Shown here one piece after another: positions 17,438-27,593 of a DNA stretch of 64,000 bases. Under the pieces are notes generated by a model, which did not search any database, was not told where the DNA came from, and saw only the letters and a list, made by a program, of their open reading frames with translations. A program made the translations under genes and the position numbers. Source of the DNA: Gammaproteobacteria bacterium (lineage in GTDB: Bacteria; Pseudomonadota; Gammaproteobacteria; Steroidobacterales; Steroidobacteraceae); assembly GCA_025350055.1 (NCBI GenBank), contig JANXYK010000062.1:62001-126000 (forward strand), in the 5' to 3' direction. Within the stretch, counting starts at the first letter, position 1. Every line of letters starts with the position of its first letter.

Positions 17438-18817
17438 ATGCAACTTTCCTTTCACGGCGCCGACCAGGATGTCACTGGCTCCTGTCATCTGCTCGAATGT
17501 GGCGGCAAGCGGCTGCTCGTCGATTGCGGCATGTTCCAGGGCGGTCGCGAGCTCGAAGAGGAAAACGCTGCACCGCTGGGCTTCGATGCCGCGGCACTCG
17601 ACTACGTGCTGCTCACGCACGCGCACCTGGATCATTGCGGCCGCCTGCCGCTGCTGGTGAAGCGCGGTTTCCGCGGCGAGATCATCAGCACCGCCGCCAC
17701 CGCCGAACTCGCCAGCATCGTGATGCAGGATGCCGCTCATATGGCCGAGGACGACGCCGCGGCGAGCGCGCGCCAGCGCCCACGCAAAGGCGCAGCGGTG
17801 CAGCCGCTGTACACGCGCGCCGATGCCAGTGCCGCGGCGCAGCGCTTCGGGCGGCGCGCGGGCTATGGCGAAAAGCTGGCATTGACGCCAGACATCAGCG
17901 TCAGCTTCCACGAGGCCGGCCATATCCTGGGCTCGGCCAGCGTGCTGGTGGAAGTCAACGAGCAGGGCCAGCGCAGCACGGTGCTCTTCTCCGGCGACAT
18001 CGGTGGCAGCGGGCGACCCATACTGCGCGATGCGGCGCCGCCGAGGGCGGATATCGTGCTGATGGAAACCACCTACGGCGATCGCAATCACCGCTCGCCC
18101 GCCGATTCAGTGGCCGAGCTGATCAGCGTGGTCAGCCAGACCGTGGCGCGCGGCGGAAACGTGGTGATCCCGAGCTTTGCGCTCGAGCGCAGCCAGGAAA
18201 TCCTCTACTGCCTGCGCGCCGCCGTGGCCAGTGGTGCGCTGCCGCCGCAACTGCCCGTGTATGTAGATTCGCCGATGGCCATATCGGCGATCGAAGTGTA
18301 TCGCCGGCACCCTGAGTGCTACGACGCCGAGGCCGCGGCGCTGATCGGCGGTGGCGGCGACCTGTTTGGTTTTGCCGGCCTCAGGCTGGTGCGCGATACC
18401 TCGGACTCGATGGCGCTCAACCGGATCAGCGGCGGCGCCGTGATCATGGCGGGCTCAGGCATGTGTACCGGCGGGCGCGTGCGTCATCACCTGGTGCACA
18501 ACCTGCCGCGCGAGAACGCCAGCATCGTGTTCGTGGGGTATGCCGCGCAGGGTACGCCCGCGCGCCGCATCATCGATGGTGCGCGCAGCATCACGCTGTT
18601 CGGCGAGGACGTGCCGGTGCGCGCGCAGGTGCACACCATCAACGGTTTCTCGGCGCACGCTGACCAGAGCGAGCTGCTGCAGTGGCACGCGCGCGCTGGC
18701 GGCGCGCGCCGCACGATACTCGTGCATGGCGAGCAGGGCGCGATGCAGGCTTTCGCTGCGCTGCTCAAAGACGTGCCGGTGAGCATGCCGGCACCCGGCG
18801 CGCAGTTGCAGCTGTAA
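17438..18817 (+). CDS. Beta-CASP metallo-beta-lactamase fold hydrolase, RNase-like
   Basis: This 459-residue protein is a two-metal hydrolase of the RNA-processing beta-CASP group (CPSF73/YsH1-like). The metal site is HAHLDH at residues 61-66, with HEAGHILGS and SGDIGG further on. The beta-CASP blocks follow: VDSPMAISA, GSGMCTGGRVRHHL and the C-terminal NGFSAHADQSEL. Relatives cut RNA endo- or exonucleolytically, but bacterial members of this subgroup are poorly studied and the substrate is unknown. It lies three bases after the LOG gene and two bases before apbE, in what appears to be one transcript starting at cysH or at the LOG gene. Confidence 0.88.
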   Translation: MQLSFHGADQDVTGSCHLLECGGKRLLVDCGMFQGGRELEEENAAPLGFDAAALDYVLLTHAHLDHCGRLPLLVKRGFRGEIISTAATAELASIVMQDAAHMAEDDAAASARQRPRKGAAVQPLYTRADASAAAQRFGRRAGYGEKLALTPDISVSFHEAGHILGSASVLVEVNEQGQRSTVLFSGDIGGSGRPILRDAAPPRADIVLMETTYGDRNHRSPADSVAELISVVSQTVARGGNVVIPSFALERSQEILYCLRAAVASGALPPQLPVYVDSPMAISAIEVYRRHPECYDAEAAALIGGGGDLFGFAGLRLVRDTSDSMALNRISGGAVIMAGSGMCTGGRVRHHLVHNLPRENASIVFVGYAAQGTPARRIIDGARSITLFGEDVPVRAQVHTINGFSAHADQSELLQWHARAGGARRTILVHGEQGAMQAFAALLKDVPVSMPAPGAQLQL

Positions 18818-18819
18818 GG

Positions 18820-19824
18820 ATGATTCCGCGCGGCACCTCAGGCCTGGCATTGCCGCTGCTGGCGTTGCTGCTGGCCTGCGTGGTGACCCCGGCGCGCGCT
18901 GCATGGCTCTCGCGCACCGTCGATGGCACGATGGGCACGCGCATCGTGGTCGAACTCTGGTCGGAGGACAAAGCCGCCGGTGAGAGGGCTATCGATGCGG
19001 TGATGGCCGAGATGAACCGCATCGATCGGGGCATGAGCACCTACAAGAGCGACAGCGAACTCTCGCGCGTCAACGCCACCGCCGCGACGCACCCGGTGAA
19101 GATCAGTGCCGAGCTGTTCAAGCTGCTGGAGACTGCGCTCGAGTATTCGCGCATCACCGATGGTGCCTTCGATGTCACCTATGCCAGCGTCGGCTTCATG
19201 TACGACTTCCACGCCCATCACCATCCGAGCGAGCAGCAGATCAAGAGTGCACTGCCGGCCGTCAACTACCGCCATGTGCTGCTCGATCGGGCCAGCTCGA
19301 GCGTGCGTTACACGCAGCCCGGCGTGCGCATCGATCTGGGCGGCATCGCCAAGGGCTATGCGGTCGATTGCGGCATCGCCGTTCTGCAGCAGCGCGGCAT
19401 CCAGCATGCGATCGTGCAGGCGGGCGGCGACAGCCGCATCATCGGCGACCGCTTCGGCAAGCCCTGGATCGTTGGCATCAGGCATCCGGATCGCAGGGAT
19501 GAAGTGATCGCGCGCCTGCCGCTGGTCGATACCGCGATATCCACCTCAGGCGACTACGAGCGCTTCTTTGACGAGAATGGCACGCGCTATCACCACATCA
19601 TCGATCCGCACACCGGCCACTCGGCCAGTCGGGTGCGCAGCGCCACGATCCTGGCGACCAGCGCCACACGGAGCGACGGCCTCTCGAAGACCGCCTTCGT
19701 GCTCGGTGCCGAAGCGGCGATCAAGATCTATGAACGGCTCGGTGATGTGGATGCGATAATCGTCAAGCCTGACGGTACGGTGCTCTATACCAAGGGCCTG
19801 GAACCGGCCGGCACGCAACACTGA
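18820..19824 (+). CDS. apbE: FAD:protein FMN transferase
   Basis: ApbE attaches FMN covalently to Thr or Ser in target proteins such as NqrC, RnfG or FMN-binding extracellular reductases, using FAD and magnesium. The product has 334 residues from the ATG at 18820, with a signal peptide (LPLLALLLACVVTPARA), so it acts in the periplasm. Family motifs are DGTMGTRIVVELW near the mature start, RIDLGGIAKGYAVD, VQAGGDSR and HHIIDPHTGHSA near the metal site. No FMN-binding target protein is encoded in the window. The multiheme cytochrome locus starts 6.5 kb downstream; a functional link to it is only a possibility. Confidence 0.92.
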   Translation: MIPRGTSGLALPLLALLLACVVTPARAAWLSRTVDGTMGTRIVVELWSEDKAAGERAIDAVMAEMNRIDRGMSTYKSDSELSRVNATAATHPVKISAELFKLLETALEYSRITDGAFDVTYASVGFMYDFHAHHHPSEQQIKSALPAVNYRHVLLDRASSSVRYTQPGVRIDLGGIAKGYAVDCGIAVLQQRGIQHAIVQAGGDSRIIGDRFGKPWIVGIRHPDRRDEVIARLPLVDTAISTSGDYERFFDENGTRYHHIIDPHTGHSASRVRSATILATSATRSDGLSKTAFVLGAEAAIKIYERLGDVDAIIVKPDGTVLYTKGLEPAGTQH

Positions 19825-19836
19825 GGAGTAGGTTCG

Positions 19837-20691
19837 ATGCGTCTGGAAGACATGCGTGCAAGCGAGAATGTCGAGGACCGGCGCGGCATGGGCGTCGGCC
19901 GCACCGGTGCTGGCTTTGGGCTCGGCACTATCGTGCTGCTGGTGGCCGGATACTTCCTCGGTGTCAGTCCGCAGACCCTGCTCGGTATCGTCGGCGACGG
20001 CCAGATGTCCTCGCAGCAGCCGCAGGGCAGTGCGGTCACCGGCAAGCCTGGTGATGCCCAGGGCGATTTTGCGGCCCGCGTGCTCGGTGAAACCGAAGAC
20101 GTCTGGGGGAAATATTTTGCCGCCTCGGGCCAGCGCTACACGCCACCGACCATGGTGCTGTTCAGCGGCGAAGTGGTGTCAGCCTGTGGCAGCACCAGCG
20201 CCGCGGCCGGCCCGTTCTACTGTCCGGGCGACCAGAAGCTGTACCTGGATCTCGACTTCTTCAATCAGCTGGCCACGGATTTCGGCGCGCCGGGCCAGTT
20301 TGCCCGCGCCTACGTGATCGCCCACGAGGTGGGACATCACCTGCAGAGGCTGCTCGGCATCACTGAAAAAGTCGAGGGACTGCGCGCGCGCTCAGGCGGC
20401 GGCGAGGGCGCACACGGCATTTCGGTGCAGGTGGAGTTGCAGGCCGATTGCTTCGCCGGCGTGTGGGCGATGCAGGATCAGCGCGTGATCGAACCGGGCG
20501 AGGTGCAGCAGGCGCTTCAGGCCGCGGCTTCGGTGGGCGATGACACGCTGCAGCGGCGCATGCAGGGGCGCGTGGTGCCCGATACCTTCACGCACGGCAG
20601 CGCCGAGCAACGCCAGCGCTGGTTCGCGCGTGGTTTCGAGAGCGGCAAAATCGAGAGCTGCGACACGTTCTCAGCGGGCGCGCAGCTCTGA
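19837..20691 (+). CDS. YpfJ-type neutral zinc metallopeptidase
   Basis: This 284-residue protein is a zincin of the YpfJ/KPN_02809 family. It has one N-terminal membrane segment (TGAGFGLGTIVLLVAGYFLG), so the catalytic part probably faces the periplasm. The zinc site is HEVGHH starting at residue 163, with ELQADCFAGVWA following as the third-ligand region. An N-terminal MRLEDMRASENVEDRRG stretch is typical of the family. The ATG is preceded by a GAGGAGTAGG ribosome-binding stretch in the gap after apbE. The biological substrate of this family is not known. Confidence 0.9.
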   Translation: MRLEDMRASENVEDRRGMGVGRTGAGFGLGTIVLLVAGYFLGVSPQTLLGIVGDGQMSSQQPQGSAVTGKPGDAQGDFAARVLGETEDVWGKYFAASGQRYTPPTMVLFSGEVVSACGSTSAAAGPFYCPGDQKLYLDLDFFNQLATDFGAPGQFARAYVIAHEVGHHLQRLLGITEKVEGLRARSGGGEGAHGISVQVELQADCFAGVWAMQDQRVIEPGEVQQALQAAASVGDDTLQRRMQGRVVPDTFTHGSAEQRQRWFARGFESGKIESCDTFSAGAQL

Positions 20692-20694
20692 TCA

Positions 20695-20719
20695 GCGACC
20701 GGCGCTGACGCCAGGTCGC
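20695..20719. terminator. Hairpin between convergent genes, possible bidirectional terminator
   Basis: GCGACC, then GGCG, a CTGA loop, CGCC, one bulged A and GGTCGC form a 10-pair stem. It lies between the stop of the zinc protease gene and the stop of the convergent small secreted protein gene. No T-run follows on either strand, so it may be only a weak or Rho-assisted terminator. Confidence 0.45.
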
Positions 20720-20726
20720 GCGTGCC

Positions 20727-21110
20727 TTACTGGGCCGGAGCGGCCGGCGGCGCGTTCTTGGTCTTCCAGGCGCGCAGCTCGACGTTGAACTTGTCGGCTA
20801 CCTTCTGCACCCGATCGACTGCGGCATTCTGCATGGCCGTGTATTCGGTGCTGATCTTCAGGCGATCGGCGTCCGTGAGTTTGTCGCCGCCCATCGCCAC
20901 CCTCGCGTCCATTTCCTTGGTGATGCAGTCGATGTAATCCTTGACTGCCGCGTTGTAGTCCTTGACCGCGTGCTGCGCAGCGACCATATCGTCCTTGGTG
21001 GCAGTGGCGCCGTTGGGCACCTTCACCTCGTTCGAGGGCGCGCTGCAATTGGCAAATGCCGGGGCCGTGACCAGCACGGTGAGCAGGGACAGGGGCAGCA
21101 GGAATTTCAT
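20727..21110 (-). CDS. Small exported protein, function unknown
   Basis: This 127-residue protein has a clear signal peptide (MKFLLPLSLLTVLVTAPAFA) and a short mature part of about 107 residues. The mature part is mostly helical and charged, with two cysteines (NCSAPSN and YIDCITKEMD) that may form a disulfide in the periplasm. I chose the ATG at 21110, because upstream codons would place the signal peptide inside. The C-terminal end is Pro/Ala rich. I do not recognise a family with a known function. It is convergent with the zinc protease gene. Confidence 0.7.
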   Translation of the reverse strand: MKFLLPLSLLTVLVTAPAFANCSAPSNEVKVPNGATATKDDMVAAQHAVKDYNAAVKDYIDCITKEMDARVAMGGDKLTDADRLKISTEYTAMQNAAVDRVQKVADKFNVELRAWKTKNAPPAAPAQ

Positions 21111-21254
21111 GAATCGATCCTCTGGGAGTGGCAGGTGCATACGAACCGGTGCGCACATGGTAAGAGTCCGCGACCATCCTTGCCAAGTTCCGCAGCGTTA
21201 TTGAGGGGTCTGGCGCCGGTTTTGCCTATCATGGCGTGCAGGGTAGGCTGCTGC

Positions 21255-21276
21255 GGCGCCGGTCCAAGCCGGCGCC
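21255..21276. other. Perfect hairpin upstream of def
   Basis: GGCGCCGG at 21255-21262 and CCGGCGCC at 21269-21276 form a perfect 8-pair stem around a 6-base loop. It lies in the 214-base gap between the divergent small secreted gene and def. No T-run is near it. It could be a structured leader of def, a terminator remnant or a repeat element; the sequence does not decide. Confidence 0.4.
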
Positions 21277-21324
21277 CCTATGCTATGTAGAGCGTCAACA
21301 CTTGTACGCAAAGGTTTGAATCTT

Positions 21325-21858
21325 ATGGCTGTGCGACCAATCCTGAAGATGGGTGACCCGCGCCTGCTGCAGGTATCCGCGCCGGTGGCCGAGTTCGGGA
21401 CACCGCATCTGCTGACACTGATCGCCGACATGGAGGACACGATGCGCGCCGCCCAAGGCGCCGGGCTGGCCGCGCCACAGGTCGGCGTGGGCAGCCGTGT
21501 GGTGATCTTCGGGATGGAGCGCAACCCGCGCTATCCGCAGGCCGAAATGGTGCCCTACACCGTGCTGGTCAATCCGGTGCTGAAGGCGCATTGGGGCCGC
21601 CTCGAGGAAGACTGGGAAGGGTGCCTCTCGGTGCCCGGCATGCGCGGGCTCGTGCCGCGACATCGCCGACTGCGCTATCGCGGCTTCGACCAGCACGGCA
21701 AGCCCATCGATCGCGAGGTGGCTGGCTTCCACGCCCGCGTGGTGCAGCATGAGGTCGATCATCTGGATGGCGTGCTCTATCCCACACGTATCCGTGACTT
21801 GAGCAAATTTGGATTCACCGAAGAACTGTTTCCCGGACAGGATATCCAGGCGGATTGA
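21325..21858 (+). CDS. def: Peptide deformylase
   Basis: This metalloenzyme removes the formyl group from the N-terminal methionine of new proteins. The product has 177 residues from the ATG at 21325. All three family motifs are present: [18 protein letters not shown] (metal Cys) and QHEVDHLDG (two metal His and catalytic Glu). The gene is not next to fmt, the usual neighbour, so this may be a second deformylase copy; whether another def exists cannot be seen here. It is convergent with the ankyrin gene, 16 bases apart. Confidence 0.95.
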   Translation: MAVRPILKMGDPRLLQVSAPVAEFGTPHLLTLIADMEDTMRAAQGAGLAAPQVGVGSRVVIFGMERNPRYPQAEMVPYTVLVNPVLKAHWGRLEEDWEGCLSVPGMRGLVPRHRRLRYRGFDQHGKPIDREVAGFHARVVQHEVDHLDGVLYPTRIRDLSKFGFTEELFPGQDIQAD

Positions 21859-21874
21859 GCGCTGCGCGTGGGGG

Positions 21875-23853
21875 CTACTTGCCTTCCAGCTCGCTGGCGA
21901 GACCGCTGAAGCCGCGATCGCGGGCGATGTCGGTCGCCGTGGCGCGCTTGCCATTGCGCAGCGAGGTGCTGGCGCCGGCGGCGCGCAACACGCGCGTGGC
22001 GGCGGTGCTGCCCGCGCGGCTCGCGGCCAGCAGCGCGGTGTCGCCATCGTGATTCTGCAGATCCACTGAAGCCTTGCGACGCACCAGCAGCTGCACCACT
22101 TCATCCTGGCCGCGCGCCGCGGCCAGCAGCAGCGGCGTGTCGCCATCGGCAGTGCGCGCATCCAGTTTGGCGCGCGAATCAAGCAGCAGCGCGGCCACCT
22201 TTTCGTAGCCGGCGGCTGAAGCGGTCATCAGCGCCGTGCGGCCCTCGTTGTCGGCGGCATCGACTTCGGCGCCGGCGGCCAGCAACAACTGTGTGATGTC
22301 GACGGCACCCGCGCGCGCGGCGCGCCACAACGCCGTCTCGCCATGCTGGTCGGCCGTGCGCGGCGAAGCATTGCGGGCCAGCAGCAGACGCACGACCGGT
22401 GCATTGGCCGCGGTTGCCGCCGCCATCAACGGCGTTTCACCGTGGGCATCGGCGGCATCGACCTGGGCGCCCGCTTCGAGCAGTCGCTCGACCACCTCGG
22501 CGCGTCCGGCGCGCACTGCAGCCAGCAGTGGCGTGGCCTCGTCGCCGGCGCGGCTGTCGGCATTCACGCCGGCGCCCAGCAGGATGTTCACGGCGTCGAT
22601 ATGACCGGTGCCCGCGGCCAGCACCAGCACCGTGCGCCCGCGGCGATCGGCCTGGCGCGGATTGGCGTGCGCGCCCAGCAAGAGCTTCAGCATTTCATCG
22701 GACCCGCTGTGCAGCGCGACGTGCAGCAGGGTGTCGCCTTGCGCCGTGCGCCCCTCGACATCGGCGCCGCCCGCCAGCAGCTTCTGTGCGGCGTCGGTGT
22801 CATTGCGTGCCGCAGCCAGTGCCAGCGTAGTCCAGCCCTGGTAGATCTCTCCGGGTCGCGCGGCATCGAATTTGCCGGCGCGGCTTGGCGCAGCGTGTGC
22901 GGCCAGCGTCTTCGCGCCCAGCGCTCGCAGCTGTGCCGCAGCTGCAGCGGCATCCACGGCGAGCGCGGCATCGAGTGCGGTGTATTCCCGGCTGTCGGGC
23001 GTATCGAGGCGCACACCGGCTTTGGCCAGCAACGCGACATTGTCAGCGCGATCGGCGCGGGCCGCATAGAACAGGGCGGTGCGATGTGCGGTATCGACGG
23101 CCGCTACCGGCACGCCACGGGCGAGCAGCAGGCGGGGCAGCTCGGCCGACTCGGCCTGTGAAGCCAGCATCAACGGCGTGACACCGAAGTTGTCGGCCAG
23201 CGCAGGATCGCAGCCGCGCTCGAGCAGGAACTGCAGCGCCGGCTGCGAGCCGGCGGCGGCTGCGGCGCCCAGCAGCGTGGCGCCGAAATCATCGCGCATG
23301 GTTTTCAGTTCATCACCCAGTACGGCGAGCGTCGCCACATCGCCATGGCGCGCGCTGTTGAACGCAAGATCGCGGCGCAGCGCGGATTCGGCCAGGCCCA
23401 CGCGCTCGGCACTGAGCGGATCGCGCCCCAGGCGCACATCTTCGATCGCGGCCGGATACCCCAGTTTCGCGGCCTGGTGCAGCAGCGCCTTGGCTTCTTC
23501 GGCAGGTGCGCCCGGCTTGTGCGCCAGGAGTGAGGCCAGCACGTAAGCCGCCGCGGCATTGTTCTGCGCCGCGCTCTTGCGCAGCCAGCTCTCGGCCTGC
23601 GCGCCATCGACCGGCCCGCCGACCCCGTTGAGATGAGTCAGGCCCAGCAACAGTTGCGCTTCGGCGTTGCCAGCATTGGCAAGCTGTTGCAGCCGGCTGA
23701 GGGCAGTCGGGTAGTCGCGCACGCGTAACGCTACGCGCGCGTTTTCCAGCGCATCGGTCTTGGCGGCAGCCGCGATCGCAGTGCCACAAACCAGGGACAG
23801 CGAGAGGATTGCGAGCCCCACCAGCCTTGCTGAGGGTCGCAGATGGCGCGCGC

Positions 23854-23857
<4 letters not shown>
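21875..23857 (-). CDS. Exported ankyrin repeat protein with Sel1-like N-terminal repeats
   Basis: This 660-residue protein begins with a signal peptide (LVGLAILSLSLVCGTAIAAAA), so it is most likely periplasmic. Residues about 35-150 form Sel1/TPR-like repeats (AEAQLLLGLTHLNGVGGPVDG). The remainder is a long ankyrin array of roughly a dozen units, recognisable as repeated G-x-T-x-L-x-x-A-x-x-x-G steps such as DAHGETPLMAAATAANAPVV. Both repeat types bind proteins. It overlaps the upstream oxidoreductase gene by four bases, so the two are co-translated. By position it may be a scaffold for the divergent multiheme cytochrome system, which is inference. Confidence 0.88.
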
Positions 23858-25164
<1,307 letters not shown>

Positions 25165-25367
25165 AATTCAGCCAGATGATCTCCGGGCCGACAGCAAAGC
25201 AAGGGCAGAGTAATGCACATGGGCGCCTAGCTTCCGTGAGCCTGCGCACGTGTCAACATGTCGCTAATTTGTGAACTGTCCCGCAGTTGCGACATCATGA
25301 CGGACGGGGGAAAGGCTTTACAATCCGTGACAGAATGTGTTCAAAACGTTAAGGCTCTCTTAATATC

Positions 25368-26696
25368 ATGAATTTAGGCCAGATTTTCTGGTTTGTCGCG
25401 GGCGTGCTTTGTTGCTGCGCGGTGCTGGCTGTCGTCTATCCGTGGCTGGCAGGAAAGCCGCGCGCACAGCTCGCTGGCGCATTGCCGCGCTGGGTGCCGC
25501 TGCTGGCGGTCGCTGCCGTGATTGGTGCGGTCGCGCTCTACCTGCGCCTCGGCAGTCCACAGTTGAACCAGCACGATGCCGTGGCCTCGAGCGCCGGTGC
25601 CGCGGGTGCGGCGGTCGCTGCGCCCCCGGTGGCTGCCTCAACTTCGAGTAAGAACGCAGGTTCGATGGATAGTGCCGTGACGCACCTGGAGAAACGTCTC
25701 GCGGGGGGCAGCGGTTCCGCGGAAGACTGGGAGCTGCTGGCCAAATCCTACGAGTTCCTGGGCCGCACCGCCGATGCGGCGCTGGCCCGCAAACAACAAT
25801 TGCCGGCCGGGGCGGGCACCGAGAATGCAGCACCCGCCGCCGCAGTTGCGCCGCCACCGGTACAGGCGCTGTCGCTCGCGGCCACTCAATTGATGAGCGA
25901 GGCCAGCGCTGCCCGTGCCAAGCGCGATTTTGCTGCCGCCCGCGCGGCCTACGCCAAACTGGTGGCGCGCAATGAGATGACGGCCGATGCCTGGGCCGAC
26001 TATGCTGACGTGACCGCCAGCGCCACGGGCAATTCGCTGTCCGGCCAGCCCGCCACCTATATACAGAATGCATTGCGCCTCGACCCGAACCATCCCAAGG
26101 CGCTCTGGCTGCAGGGCAGCCTGCAGCATGGAACCCATCAGTACGCTGCGGCCGTGGTCAGCTGGCAGCGGCTGGCTGCCGTCATCGGCAATGGCGCCGC
26201 GGATGCCAAGCTGATTGCCGCCAATCTTGCCGAGGATCAGCGACTCGCCGACGGCGGTGCGCCTGCTGGTGCGAGCGCGACGAATGCGACAGCCGCCGCC
26301 GCCGCCGCTGGCGCCAAGCCCGCTGCGCGTGCTGCCACTGGCGCTCCCGCCGGCGTGGTGCGTGGCGAAGTGGTGCTGACCGATGCGCTGCGTGGCAAGG
26401 TGCCCGCGGGGCTCACACTGTTCATCCTGGCGAAGTCGGTGAATTCACCCGGCGCACCAGTGGCGATCCTGCGCCTGACCACCGGCAGCTGGCCGGTGAG
26501 TTTCCAGCTCGATGATTCGCAGGCGATGATGCCCGGGCGAAATCTGTCGAGCGCGGGTCCGGTCACCATTGAAGCGCGCACTTCGCGCACCGGCCAGGCG
26601 ATGCCGGCGCCGGGCGATTTCCAGGGCGCCACCGAACCGCTCACGCCTTCAGCCGGCAAACCGGTACGTGTGATCATCCAGAGGGTGATTGGTTGA
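25368..26696 (+). CDS. CcmI/CycH-like cytochrome c assembly protein
   Basis: This 442-residue inner-membrane protein has two membrane segments (about residues 7-24 and 40-60), the topology of CcmI. A TPR region follows (LEKRLAGGSGSAEDWELLAKSYEFLG, and YIQNALRLDPNHPKALWL). The C-terminal 110 residues (GEVVLTDALRGKVPAGLTLFILA ... GPVTIEARTSRTG) match the periplasmic C-terminal domain of CcmI/CycH, which hands apocytochrome c to the heme ligation machinery. The rest of the ccm genes is absent here, so this looks like a copy dedicated to the multiheme cytochromes just downstream. It is the first gene of the operon; the next gene starts three bases after its stop. Confidence 0.8.
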   Translation: MNLGQIFWFVAGVLCCCAVLAVVYPWLAGKPRAQLAGALPRWVPLLAVAAVIGAVALYLRLGSPQLNQHDAVASSAGAAGAAVAAPPVAASTSSKNAGSMDSAVTHLEKRLAGGSGSAEDWELLAKSYEFLGRTADAALARKQQLPAGAGTENAAPAAAVAPPPVQALSLAATQLMSEASAARAKRDFAAARAAYAKLVARNEMTADAWADYADVTASATGNSLSGQPATYIQNALRLDPNHPKALWLQGSLQHGTHQYAAAVVSWQRLAAVIGNGAADAKLIAANLAEDQRLADGGAPAGASATNATAAAAAAGAKPAARAATGAPAGVVRGEVVLTDALRGKVPAGLTLFILAKSVNSPGAPVAILRLTTGSWPVSFQLDDSQAMMPGRNLSSAGPVTIEARTSRTGQAMPAPGDFQGATEPLTPSAGKPVRVIIQRVIG

Positions 26697-26699
26697 TCC

Positions 26700-27548
26700 A
26701 TGGAATTCATCAGCCGTCACCTGAGCCCGGTCCGCGCCTTTACGCTGTTCGTGATCGGGGCGCTGCTATGGGGCTACAACGCGCACCTCGAGCGCTACAT
26801 CACGCCGGCACGCGGCATGGGCTACATCCTCGGCATCGTCGGCGGCTCGATGATGCTGCTGCTGTCGACCTATCCGGCGCGCAAGCGCTTGACCTGGCTG
26901 GCTTCGATGGGCGATGTCACCTGGTGGTTTCGCATCCACATGGTCTTTGGCGTGCTGGGCCCGCTGATCGTGCTGTTCCATTCCAATTTTTCGCTCGGTG
27001 CCACCAACAGCAATGTGGCGCTGACCTGCATGCTGGTGGTCGCGGGGAGCGGCGTGATCGGCCGCTACTTCTACGGCCGCGTGTATGGCGGCTGGACGGA
27101 TCACAAGAGCACGCTCGAGGAATTGCAGGCCACCGCCGACATGCTGCGCAAGCAGTCGAGTGCGGTGAGTGTGCTGCCCGATCTGCTGAGCGTGATCGAG
27201 GCCGAGGAAGCGCGACTGTTCAAGCGGGCGCGCACGCCCATCGGCGGCCTGTGGAACATGCTGACGATCGGCCTGCGTTCGCTGCTGACGCGCTGGCGAC
27301 TGGAGCGCGCGATCCATCGCATGGTGGTCACGGCGGCGCGCCAGTCGCCGACACTGGCCGCGCATGGCTCGCGCCTCGCGGCCACGGCGCTGGGTTACGC
27401 CACGCGCCGTCTCGATGCCAACCGGCTGGTCAACGAGCATCGGGTTTACGTGAAGCTGCTGTCGCTGTGGCACTTCGCGCATGTGCCGTCTTTCATCATG
27501 CTGCTGGTGGCGGGCACTGTGCACGTGATCTTCGTACACGTTTACTGA
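26700..27548 (+). CDS. Membrane protein with conserved membrane histidines, candidate b-type cytochrome
   Basis: This 282-residue protein has about four to five membrane segments: residues about 12-30, 40-58, 75-95, 100-118 and 258-282. Histidines fall inside or at the ends of the hydrophobic stretches, notably WFRIHMVFGVLGPLIVLFHS and LWHFAHVPSFIML followed by VHVIFVHVY at the C-terminal end. This pattern resembles diheme membrane cytochromes b and ferric reductase-like membrane domains, but no family name is certain. A middle cytoplasmic part of about 120 residues is helical. It sits between the CcmI-like gene and the 21-heme cytochrome, a fitting place for a quinol-to-cytochrome electron entry point. 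Confidence 0.65.
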   Translation: MEFISRHLSPVRAFTLFVIGALLWGYNAHLERYITPARGMGYILGIVGGSMMLLLSTYPARKRLTWLASMGDVTWWFRIHMVFGVLGPLIVLFHSNFSLGATNSNVALTCMLVVAGSGVIGRYFYGRVYGGWTDHKSTLEELQATADMLRKQSSAVSVLPDLLSVIEAEEARLFKRARTPIGGLWNMLTIGLRSLLTRWRLERAIHRMVVTAARQSPTLAAHGSRLAATALGYATRRLDANRLVNEHRVYVKLLSLWHFAHVPSFIMLLVAGTVHVIFVHVY

Positions 27549-27593
27549 GCGTCGGGAACTGATTCCGTGCGTTGGGCAGGAGGCCTTTGGTTG

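Noticed and set aside
25165-25367. Sigma-70 promoter (TTTACA at 25317) for the cytochrome operon
   Set aside because: The best -10 hexamer at 17-base spacing, TTCAAA, matches only half of the consensus; no firm promoter could be called in this divergent region.
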